Position numbers and translations under genes: made by a program | The notes under the pieces: generated by a model | Told to the model about the DNA's origin: nothing | What the model saw: only the letters and a program-made list of their open reading frames with translations | The model's database searches: none | Part shown: one piece after another, positions 5,668 to 12,875 of the stretch | How the letters are laid out: every line of letters starts with the position of its first letter | How positions within the stretch are numbered: position 1 is the stretch's first letter | Origin: Candidatus Gastranaerophilales bacterium | Lineage (GTDB): Bacteria > Cyanobacteriota > Vampirovibrionia > Gastranaerophilales > Gastranaerophilaceae | Assembly (NCBI GenBank): GCA_900768915.1 | Contig: CAAGEQ010000013.1 | Location: forward strand, 1-32,222 | Reading direction: 5' to 3' | Length of the DNA: 32,222 nucleotides

Positions 5668-6906
5668 ATGTCAATAAATGATACTTTAGCAATGATTTTA
5701 GCCGGTGGAGAAGGAAAACGTTTATATCCTTTAACAAAAGATAGGGCAAAACCCGCAGTTCCATTTGGTGGAAGATATAGAATTATTGATTTTGTTTTAA
5801 ATAATTTTATAAATTCCGGAATTTTTAAAATTAAAGTTATAACTCAGTATAAATCAGATTCTCTGAATAAACATATTTCTAGAGGTTGGTCATTATCACC
5901 ATTTTTGGATCAATATATAGATTTAGTTCCAGCACAGATGAGAACAGGAGGTGCTTGGTATCAAGGAACTGCTGATGCGATTTATCAAAATAAACTTCAT
6001 ATTATTGATGAAAAACCTGATTATGTTTGTGTATTTGGTGGTGATCATATTTATAAAATGGATGTTAGTCAAATGCTAGATTTTCATAAAGAAAATAACG
6101 CAGATTTAACAATTTCAGCAATTCCAATACCTGTTGAACAGGCTTCTGAATTCGGAATCATGGAAGTTGATGAAAATTGGAGATTAACAAATTTTGTTGA
6201 AAAGCCAAAAACTGCTCCAAAAACTATTCCAGGTAATCCTAACATGTGTTTAGCATCAATGGGTAATTATATATTTGGGAAACATCAATTGTTAGATGCA
6301 TTAGAAGAAGATGCTCAAATAGAAGAATCAAACCATGATTTTGGTAAAAACGTGATTCCAATGATGTTACATCAAGGAAAAAATGTCATGGTTTATAATT
6401 TTTTTGAAAATGAATTTTCAGGAATTACTAAAAATGAAAAGGGTTATTGGAGAGATGTAGGAAATATCGATGCATATTGGGAAGCGAATATGGATTTATT
6501 GGATTATGAACCAGAATTAAATCTTTATTCTAAAGAATGGCCTTTAAGAACATTTAATTATAATTATCCTCCTGCAAAATTCTTATGGAGTCAGAATGAT
6601 AGAGTTGGTATGGCTACTGATTCAATGATTTCAGAAGGTTGTATTGTTTCTGGTGGTAATTTGTCTAGATGTGTTTTATCTCCAGAGGTTAGAATTAACA
6701 GTTATTCTCAAGTTAGTGAATCAATACTTATGGAAAAAGTTAATATTGGCAGACATGCCGAGATTAGACGTGCTATAATTGATAAGTACGTTGATATACC
6801 TCCGTATATGAAAATCGGTTTCAATCGTGATGAAGATTTAGCGAGAGGATTTTACGTTTCGGCAAATGGCATTACTGTTGTGCCAAAAGGTGCAATACTT
6901 AAATAG
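5668..6906 (+). CDS. glgC: Glucose-1-phosphate adenylyltransferase
   Basis: Makes ADP-glucose from glucose-1-phosphate and ATP, the committed step of bacterial glycogen synthesis. The 412-aa product has the nucleotide-binding LAGGEGKRL (11-19), AKPAVPFGGRYRIIDF (27-42), YQGTADA (98-104), GGDHIYKMD (124-132) and FVEKP motifs, plus a C-terminal left-handed beta-helix region. The frame is open from a GTG at 5659, but that codon lies inside the Shine-Dalgarno TAGGAGT; the ATG at 5668, 7 nt after it, is the start. TATAAT at 5638-5643 is the likely -10. An MFS sugar-type symporter follows after 8 nt, so uptake of a sugar and its storage as glycogen are probably co-expressed. No other glg gene is in the window. 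Confidence 0.95.
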   Translation: MSINDTLAMILAGGEGKRLYPLTKDRAKPAVPFGGRYRIIDFVLNNFINSGIFKIKVITQYKSDSLNKHISRGWSLSPFLDQYIDLVPAQMRTGGAWYQGTADAIYQNKLHIIDEKPDYVCVFGGDHIYKMDVSQMLDFHKENNADLTISAIPIPVEQASEFGIMEVDENWRLTNFVEKPKTAPKTIPGNPNMCLASMGNYIFGKHQLLDALEEDAQIEESNHDFGKNVIPMMLHQGKNVMVYNFFENEFSGITKNEKGYWRDVGNIDAYWEANMDLLDYEPELNLYSKEWPLRTFNYNYPPAKFLWSQNDRVGMATDSMISEGCIVSGGNLSRCVLSPEVRINSYSQVSESILMEKVNIGRHAEIRRAIIDKYVDIPPYMKIGFNRDEDLARGFYVSANGITVVPKGAILK

Positions 6907-6914
6907 GTGGGAAA

Positions 6915-8294
6915 ATGGAAGAGAGAGAAAATTTAAAAAGATTTACGACCATAAATTTCTTAAATTTTGCTTTAGGATTTTTAGGTCTTCAGTTTGCTTG
7001 GCAAATGCGTATTATTTTGTCGGCTCCGGTTACAGAAGGTTTGGGTGCATCACCTTTTATATATGGGTTAATTTGGTTGGCAGGTCCTTTTACGGGTATG
7101 GTTGTTCAGCCATTGATTGGTGTGTTGAGTGATAATACTAAATCAAGATTTGGACGACGTAGACCTTATTTATTGATGGGTGCATTAATTACAGCATTAG
7201 CATTATGGGCATTCCCTAATTCAGCGGGTATTTCTGATTTTATCGGTAATATTTTACACATTTCAATGCCAGCATGGGGTGGACTATTAATCGCTGCTAT
7301 TATGATTTGGATTATTGATGCTTGTATTAATATTGCTCAAGGTCCTTATAGAGCATTAATTCCAGATGTTGTACCGCAAGAACAACATTCTGTTGCAAAT
7401 TCATATATCAGTTTAGCAATTGGTTTAGGCTCTGTTATTGCAGCAGCCACAGCACCTGTATTGAAATATGTTTTACATTATCAAATGTCTATACCTGCTC
7501 AATTTATTATGGCTGCATTAGCATTTTCATTGGCTATGATTTGGACTTGTATGACAATTAAAGAAAAAAGTTCTTTGAAATTAGAAGATGAAAGCAAAGA
7601 TGAAAATACAAAATCTTTTGCAGAATCTTTAAAAGAATTTTTCTTGTTATCGCCAGAAGTATCAAAGATTTGTGTAATGCAATTCTTTACGTGGATTGGT
7701 ATGATGTGTTTGATGATATTCTTTACGAATTTCGCCATTCATACTGTATATAACGTTCCCGATTTAACTAAATTGGCGGTATCATTACAAGGTCAATATA
7801 CTGAAACTTTAACAAAGGCAACTAATTATTCATCAATTTGTTTTGCTATATTTAACTTGATTTGTTTTGTAATTGCCGTTCCAATTGGTGTGTTAGCAGG
7901 TAAATTTGGTAATAAAAAAGTTCATATTGTATCTTTATTATCAATGGTTTTAGCATATTTAGGGATTGCATTGTTTAGAACAAATACAATTGCAGTAGCA
8001 GTATTTATGGCTCTATCTGGTATTGGTTGGGCTAGTGTTTGTGCATTACCATTTGCAATGCTTAGTAGATATATCAAACCTGGTACTGAAGGCTCTGTAA
8101 TGGGTATCTTTAATATCTTTATTGCTGGTCCTCAAGTTTTTGTTTGTACTTTGGTAGCATGGATTATAAATAATTCTATTATAACATCTGGTAATTTAGT
8201 AAATTATCATTATGAATATTCGTTCTATATTGGTGCATTATGTTTATTAATCGCCGCATGTATTACAAATGTTATAAAAGAATCTAAAGAATAA
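6915..8294 (+). CDS. MFS sugar symporter (SLC45/sucrose-maltose type)
   Basis: A 459-aa, 12-TM carrier. The N-terminus (LNFALGFLGLQFAWQMR), the WLAGPFTGMVVQPLIGVLSD segment and the cytoplasmic FGRRRPY motif are characteristic of the SLC45 / plant sucrose transporter / bacterial maltose-type branch of the MFS, which import di- or oligosaccharides with a cation. A cytoplasmic loop of about 40 charged residues separates the two halves. Shine-Dalgarno GGTGGG lies before the ATG. It is 8 nt behind glgC, and a strong terminator follows. Substrate is inferred from family and neighbour only; maltose or another glucose-containing sugar would make sense. Confidence 0.88.
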   Translation: MEERENLKRFTTINFLNFALGFLGLQFAWQMRIILSAPVTEGLGASPFIYGLIWLAGPFTGMVVQPLIGVLSDNTKSRFGRRRPYLLMGALITALALWAFPNSAGISDFIGNILHISMPAWGGLLIAAIMIWIIDACINIAQGPYRALIPDVVPQEQHSVANSYISLAIGLGSVIAAATAPVLKYVLHYQMSIPAQFIMAALAFSLAMIWTCMTIKEKSSLKLEDESKDENTKSFAESLKEFFLLSPEVSKICVMQFFTWIGMMCLMIFFTNFAIHTVYNVPDLTKLAVSLQGQYTETLTKATNYSSICFAIFNLICFVIAVPIGVLAGKFGNKKVHIVSLLSMVLAYLGIALFRTNTIAVAVFMALSGIGWASVCALPFAMLSRYIKPGTEGSVMGIFNIFIAGPQVFVCTLVAWIINNSIITSGNLVNYHYEYSFYIGALCLLIAACITNVIKESKE

Positions 8295-8313
8295 TTATAA
8301 AAAAATATTGATT

Positions 8314-8340
8314 AAAGCTCCTGTTTATCAGGGGCTTTTT
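8314..8340 (+). terminator. Rho-independent terminator after glgC-MFS
   Basis: Stem AAAGCTCCTG (8314-8323) / CAGGGGCTTT (8329-8338), one G-U pair, 5-nt loop, followed by a T run. Confidence 0.88.
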
Positions 8341-8624
8341 TGTTGTTAATAATATTTTACAATTGTATTTTGTTTTTTGTTTTTTATTATAATTAGTTAT
8401 TTTTTATTAAATTCTGTCTATTTTTTGCTAATTTATATTTAAAAAATATCATTTTTTCTCGTTTTTTGAATGATTTTCTAATATTGAAATCAAAAAAAAT
8501 TACAATAAAAAAAATTTTAGTTGACAAATTCTGAAAAAAGTTTAAAATAGAAAACAGTAAAAATAAAAATTGTATTATGTACACTTAATTATGTGTATCA
8601 ACTAGACAACTGTGGAGGCAAATT
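8341..8624 (+). promoter_or_regulatory. Gene-free AT-rich region with promoter of the AAA ATPase gene
   Basis: Together with the preceding terminator this makes a 330-nt stretch without a gene. TTGACA (8521-8526), a 16-nt spacer and TAAAAT (8543-8548) form a clear promoter, giving a leader of about 70 nt. The leader contains an imperfect palindrome, TACAC (8580-8584) with GTGTA (8593-8597). The rest (8341-8520) is T/A-rich sequence in which I see no conserved element or RNA gene. Confidence 0.65.
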
Positions 8625-10172
8625 ATGAACGTTACAAACATCAACAACAGTCTTACTTCTGCTGCGTATTTTTCTACAAAGAATAATTCAGCTAAAAATA
8701 ATAAGTCCTCTATGATGTCAGTCAATAATTCTAAAAATGTTTCTAATGTGTTAGTCGATAAGAATTATGCAGCATTACAAGTTAAAAGAAGTAATCTAAC
8801 TTTTAAAGGCTTACCTGTTCCAACAAAGCCTTTATCTGAAAAAGTAGGTACATTATTTAATGTTGTTCGTTCAAATGATGTTATTTTAGCGGGTCCATCT
8901 TTTGAACATTCAGTTAAAGCAATGAAAAAGAATATTGATAGTTTCAAAACTGTTATTAAAAGGGTGTTTTTTATTGAAGATAAAGGACTTGAAAGTTCTG
9001 TAGCATTTAAGAAAAATTTAGGTGAACGTGAAGTCGTAAACTTATCTGATAAACCAATATTAATCAGTGATTCAAAAAATCAACTTGCTTTTTTGAAGAA
9101 AGGTGAAACTGGCTTTTTATTAGATGGAGATACAGTTAAAGTTGGGAAAAAAGATATTCCTATAAAAGAACAAGAAGGTGTTGCATTTCCAATAAAAGAT
9201 AATTTTACTTATTTTGTAGAATTTGATAAAGATGTTGACCCTACAATTAAAAAAATAAATACAAAATCGATTGAGAAACTTGAGGTTAAAAAGGATAAAA
9301 CAAATCTTCCTTCAAAAATTATGTTTTCAGATGTTGGGGGACAAGATGCTGCTATAAAAGAATTGAAGAAAAATATTTTATATCCTATAAAATATCCTGA
9401 ATTAAAAAGTGGTAATAATATGAATAAATCAGCATTATTATATGGACCTCCAGGGACAGGTAAATCTTTGTTAGCAGAGGCATGTGCTAATGAATCAGGT
9501 GCTTGGTATAAGAAAATTAATGCTTCTGAATTAGATTCAAAATATGTTGGTGAATCTGAAAAAAATTGGAGAGAGTTATTCCAAGAAGCAAAGCAAAATC
9601 AGCCTGCTATAATTTTTGTAGATGAATTTGATGCTATTGCTAAAAAACGTGGTGGACAAGATGTTTTCGGTGACAAAACTTTGAATACGGTTTTAGGCTT
9701 GATGAGTGATGCAGAAAAAAATGGTGATGAAATTTATATGATTGCAGCAACTAATAATCGTTCAGCATTAGATGAAGCTGCTACTCGTTCAGGTAGGTTT
9801 GGTGTTGCTATTGAAGTAGGTGCTCCTGATTTAAAGGGCACAAAACAAATTTTGGGTATTCATACAAAGAAACAAACTTTAGATAAAGAATTTAATGCTG
9901 ATGCTGTTTCACAACGTTTACACAAAGAAAAAGCAACAGGTGCTGATATTGCATCAATTTCTGAAAGTGCAAGAAATAATGCAATAGAACGTGAACATAT
10001 CTATGAAAAAATGGATAACGGTACTTATACACCAGAAGATATGAAAAATCTAACAGTTAAAAATGAGGATTTTGACAAAGCAATTGATAAGTTTGTGGAA
10101 ACGAGAAATTCTAACTCTGTAAACAAACCTAAAAATCCAATAGGCTACAATAGTCCTATGTACCAAAAATAA
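8625..10172 (+). CDS. Stand-alone classical AAA+ ATPase (CDC48/katanin-like module) with unknown N-domain
   Basis: A 515-aa protein. Residues 1-56 are Asn/Ser-rich and probably disordered, ending in LTFKG (58-62). Residues ~80-215 form an unrecognised N-domain with beta-rich segments (PILISDSKNQLAFLKK, TGFLLDGDTVKVG). Residues ~232-450 are a classical AAA module: Walker A GPPGTGKS (274-281), pore loop KYVGES (306-311), Walker B IIFVDEFD (329-336), sensor 1 AATNN (374-378), arginine fingers R388 and R391. It lacks the TM segments and HExxH protease of FtsH, so it is probably a cytosolic unfoldase or remodeler; substrates are unknown. Shine-Dalgarno GGAGG; own promoter and terminator (monocistronic). 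The N-terminal FKG motif recurs, to my knowledge, in proteins of this lineage; I could not check that here. Confidence 0.88.
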   Translation: MNVTNINNSLTSAAYFSTKNNSAKNNKSSMMSVNNSKNVSNVLVDKNYAALQVKRSNLTFKGLPVPTKPLSEKVGTLFNVVRSNDVILAGPSFEHSVKAMKKNIDSFKTVIKRVFFIEDKGLESSVAFKKNLGEREVVNLSDKPILISDSKNQLAFLKKGETGFLLDGDTVKVGKKDIPIKEQEGVAFPIKDNFTYFVEFDKDVDPTIKKINTKSIEKLEVKKDKTNLPSKIMFSDVGGQDAAIKELKKNILYPIKYPELKSGNNMNKSALLYGPPGTGKSLLAEACANESGAWYKKINASELDSKYVGESEKNWRELFQEAKQNQPAIIFVDEFDAIAKKRGGQDVFGDKTLNTVLGLMSDAEKNGDEIYMIAATNNRSALDEAATRSGRFGVAIEVGAPDLKGTKQILGIHTKKQTLDKEFNADAVSQRLHKEKATGADIASISESARNNAIEREHIYEKMDNGTYTPEDMKNLTVKNEDFDKAIDKFVETRNSNSVNKPKNPIGYNSPMYQK

Positions 10173-10191
10173 ATAACTCATGCGAAAATAT

Positions 10192-10227
10192 AAAACCCGA
10201 CATAAAATTTGTCGGGTCTTTTTTTTT
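10192..10227 (+). terminator. Rho-independent terminator of the AAA ATPase gene
   Basis: Perfect 8-bp stem ACCCGACA (10195-10202) / TGTCGGGT (10210-10217) with a 7-nt loop and nine T at 10219-10227. It lies between convergent genes; the short A run on the left may let it act weakly on the pyk side too. Confidence 0.92.
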
Positions 10228-10244
10228 GATTTTATAATTTGATA

Positions 10245-11669
10245 TTATGCACAAATTCTATGAACACGCATAAAGTTTGTTCTACCAGTTATTAATCTAG
10301 GAATTGAGCCTATAATAATAACTCTATCATCTTTTTGGAAGGTTGTATTTTCTAGTAAGAAGTCGTCTAATTTCTTCAAGAAATCATCATTCAATACAAC
10401 ATCCCAATCTCTTTCGTATGGTAGCAAATCCCAACATAATTTTAATTGTCTGCAAGTTTTTTGAGAATCAGAAATTGCAATTACAGGTATTTTTGCTCTA
10501 AGTTTAGATAATAGTTTTGGTGTATAGCCCGTATGTGTAAATGCTAAGATTGCTTTAGCACCCAAATCGTCTGCCATCTTCACTGCAGATGCTGCAATTG
10601 CCTGTGGAGTTGGTTCGTAAAAATCACTGATTGGTAAATCAATATTATTTTTACAAAATGCACTTGTTTCAACTTCATGAGCAATTTGAGCCATCATTGT
10701 AACGGCTTCTACAGGATTTTTACCCATTGCAGTTTCCCCAGATAACATAACTGCATCTGTACCATCTAAAATGGCATTTGCAACGTCTGATGCCTCTGCT
10801 CTTGTTGGTATAGGATCTTCAATCATTGATTCTAACATTTGTGTTGCAACAATACAGGTTTTTCTCATTTCTAGTGACATTTGTACAATTTGTTTTTGAA
10901 CAATAGGAACTTTCTTTGGTGATAATTCAATACCCAAATCACCTCTTGCAACCATAACCGCATCTGTTGTTGTTAAGATTGATTTAATATTATCAACTGC
11001 TTCCGGTTTTTCTATTTTGGAAATAATAGGTATATCTGCTCCAAAATGGCTTAAATATTTTCTTGCTAACAAAATATCATCTTTATCTCTAACAAAAGAA
11101 AGTGCTAGATAGTCTGCATCATTATCTACTGCAAATTTTATATAATCAACATCTCTTTCTGTTATGGCAGATAAACTTCTTGTTTTTCCAGGGATATTGA
11201 TACCTTTTCTAGGTTTTAATAATTCACCATGCAAAACTTTAACTCTAACTTGTTTGTCTTGTTTGTCTATTACTTGGATTTTGATTTTGCCATCATCTAA
11301 TAAAATACATTCTCCAATTCCGACATCATCAGCAATACCTTTGTAATCAACAGGAATTATGTCTTTATCAGTTTGTTCTAATCCATATTCAAAAACCAAT
11401 TCCTGATTAATTGTTAATGGAATTGGTTCTATTAAATTACCTACTCTGATTTTTGGACCTTGAAGGTCAACCATTATTGGAATAAAAGTGTTTAATTTCT
11501 TTTCAATTTTTCTGATTTTTTTTATTGTTTTAGAATGTTCTTCTGCGGTATTGTGTGAAGTGTTAATTCTAAACATTGAAGTACCAGCCAAAATAAGTTT
11601 TTCAATCATTTCTTCGCTGTTACTCGTTGGTCCAAGTGTTGCAACAATTTTGGTTTTGTTTTTGTACAT
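10245..11669 (-). CDS. pyk: Pyruvate kinase
   Basis: Last step of glycolysis: phosphoenolpyruvate plus ADP to pyruvate plus ATP. The 474-aa length is usual for the short bacterial enzyme. Visible motifs: RINTSHN (34-40), DLQGPKIRV (68-76), ISKIEKPEAVDN, MVARGDLGIE and ATQMLESMIEDPIPTRAEASDVANAILDG-type catalytic block. In DLQGPKIRV the Leu, Gln, Lys and Val positions match the set reported for K+-independent pyruvate kinases (Lys instead of Glu at rabbit position 117), so this enzyme is probably not K+-dependent. Shine-Dalgarno GAGAGGT lies 8 nt before ATG. Monocistronic, divergent from the YhcH-family gene; a -10-like extended TGCTAGAAT lies upstream on the - strand. Confidence 0.97.
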   Translation of the reverse strand: MYKNKTKIVATLGPTSNSEEMIEKLILAGTSMFRINTSHNTAEEHSKTIKKIRKIEKKLNTFIPIMVDLQGPKIRVGNLIEPIPLTINQELVFEYGLEQTDKDIIPVDYKGIADDVGIGECILLDDGKIKIQVIDKQDKQVRVKVLHGELLKPRKGINIPGKTRSLSAITERDVDYIKFAVDNDADYLALSFVRDKDDILLARKYLSHFGADIPIISKIEKPEAVDNIKSILTTTDAVMVARGDLGIELSPKKVPIVQKQIVQMSLEMRKTCIVATQMLESMIEDPIPTRAEASDVANAILDGTDAVMLSGETAMGKNPVEAVTMMAQIAHEVETSAFCKNNIDLPISDFYEPTPQAIAASAVKMADDLGAKAILAFTHTGYTPKLLSKLRAKIPVIAISDSQKTCRQLKLCWDLLPYERDWDVVLNDDFLKKLDDFLLENTTFQKDDRVIIIGSIPRLITGRTNFMRVHRICA

Positions 11670-11735
11670 AGTAGTAACCTCTCTTTATATATCTATATAC
11701 AAAAATTCTAGCATAAACAAATTTTTTTATTACTT

Positions 11736-11764
11736 TTGACAAGAGTCTCTATCGTTTATATAAT
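11736..11764 (+). promoter_or_regulatory. Consensus promoter of the YhcH-family gene
   Basis: TTGACA (11736-11741), 17-nt spacer, TATAAT (11759-11764): both hexamers perfect. The predicted leader is only about 14 nt and consists mainly of the AAGGAG Shine-Dalgarno. Confidence 0.85.
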
Positions 11765-11784
11765 TAAGAAAAAAGGAGTTTTTT

Positions 11785-12228
11785 ATGATTAAAGGTAATA
11801 TATCAAATATTGAAAATTTGTCTAATCTTCCAGAAGTGATAATTAATGGTTTAAATTATATAAAGAATGCTAATTTTTCATCATTAAAAGATGGCAAAAT
11901 TTTTATTGATGGAGAAAACATGTTTGTTAATATTCAAACATACATGACAAAAGATGATGCAAATTACGAAGCACATAGAAAATATGCTGATATTCAATAT
12001 ATAATATCAGGATCTGAAAAAATCGGTGTAACTGATTATAAAACTTGTTCAACTGTTATTGCCTATGATGAAGCAAATGATATTGAATTTTTATCAGGTA
12101 CTGGGAATGATGTAGTTCTAAAAGAAGGTGAATTTGTGATACTATATCCTGAAGATGCTCATAAACCATCTATATCTATAAATGAATCAACTCAAGTTAG
12201 AAAAGCAGTAGTAAAAGTTTTATTATAA
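11785..12228 (+). CDS. YhcH/YjgK/YiaL (DUF386) family cupin protein
   Basis: A 147-aa single-domain cupin. The family signature EAHRKYADIQYIISGSEKIG and the later EGEFVILYPEDAHKPSI, with a His placed for metal binding, are clear. The best-studied member, E. coli YhcH/NanQ, acts as a sialic-acid (N-acetylneuraminate) anomerase; others are linked to beta-galactosidase or rare pentose operons. Here it stands alone behind a perfect promoter, with no sialic-acid genes nearby, so it is probably a sugar mutarotase or anomerase of unknown substrate. It ends 4 nt from the convergent SH3-like gene. Confidence 0.9.
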   Translation: MIKGNISNIENLSNLPEVIINGLNYIKNANFSSLKDGKIFIDGENMFVNIQTYMTKDDANYEAHRKYADIQYIISGSEKIGVTDYKTCSTVIAYDEANDIEFLSGTGNDVVLKEGEFVILYPEDAHKPSISINESTQVRKAVVKVLL

Positions 12229-12232
12229 TTTC

Positions 12233-12874
12233 CTATTTCATGTCAGGAAATAGATAAAATTGTCCATTAATATCTCTCCATTGAATGTAGCCTGTATTTG
12301 TATAACAAGATACATCAAGGATTGATACTAATGCCCAATTACCTTCTATTGCTGTTAAACGTATCTGTTTTGGTCGTACCATTTTTCCTAAAATTTGAGA
12401 GTTATCGTCAGGTTCTGAGTGGATATCATTAATATTCAATGGTGTATTCTTTAATAGTTGTAAACCATATTTTCTACCATACATATTATAAAAGTTTATC
12501 CAAGGCAGAAATTGAAAATCATCATTTTTATATACCCAACCTTTTAAGTTTTTAGTTTTATCATAAATAATTTCAACCCAATCTTCGTCTGCATCGGTTG
12601 CATAAACATAACTTAGTTCTTTATCAGGAATAAGCACTGCAAACATGTTATCTATTTTTGCACCAAGCATTGTACTATAATTGATTTGTCTATCAAAGAT
12701 TACTTTAGAAGAACAATTAGGCTTTTCATACACAACAATTCTCTGGTTTACTTGATATAAACCAATAGAACGTTGAGGAATTTCACTAGATGTAGTAGGT
12801 AATACATTTGCAAACGCATTACCTACTGATAATATAAAGATACATAATAAAATTACAATCTTTTTAATTATCAT
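12233..12874 (-). CDS. Exported protein with SH3-like repeats
   Basis: A 213-aa product starting MIIKKIVILLCIFILSVGNAFA: a signal peptide with a short basic n-region, hydrophobic core and likely cleavage after AFA (about residue 22). The mature part holds two bacterial-SH3-like units (RIVVYEKPNCSSKVI ... WVEIIYDKTKNLKGWVYK; and INDIHSEPDDNSQIL ... WALVSILDVSCYTNTGYIQW). Such domains bind peptidoglycan or protein partners in the envelope. The frame is open from 12898 inside pheT, but the GAGAGGG Shine-Dalgarno and the ATG 1 nt after the pheT stop fix the start at 12874. It is transcribed with pheT. Specific role unknown. Confidence 0.85.
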   Translation of the reverse strand: MIIKKIVILLCIFILSVGNAFANVLPTTSSEIPQRSIGLYQVNQRIVVYEKPNCSSKVIFDRQINYSTMLGAKIDNMFAVLIPDKELSYVYATDADEDWVEIIYDKTKNLKGWVYKNDDFQFLPWINFYNMYGRKYGLQLLKNTPLNINDIHSEPDDNSQILGKMVRPKQIRLTAIEGNWALVSILDVSCYTNTGYIQWRDINGQFYLFPDMK

Positions 12875-12875
12875 A

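Noticed and set aside
7499..7738. 79-aa - strand frame within the MFS symporter
   Set aside because: Antisense shadow of a membrane protein with no promoter or Shine-Dalgarno.
8393..8584. 63-aa - strand frame rich in Phe, Ile, Lys and Asn
   Set aside because: Open only because the region is extremely T-rich; it overlaps a clear + strand promoter and has no start signal.
8625..10172. Annotation as FtsH protease
   Set aside because: The AAA domain is similar, but there are no TM segments and no HExxH zinc protease domain; the length is explained by an N-domain plus one AAA module.
11785..12228. Assigning NanQ (sialic-acid anomerase) function outright
   Set aside because: The family is clear, but no nan or other sialic-acid gene is near, and family members serve different sugars.
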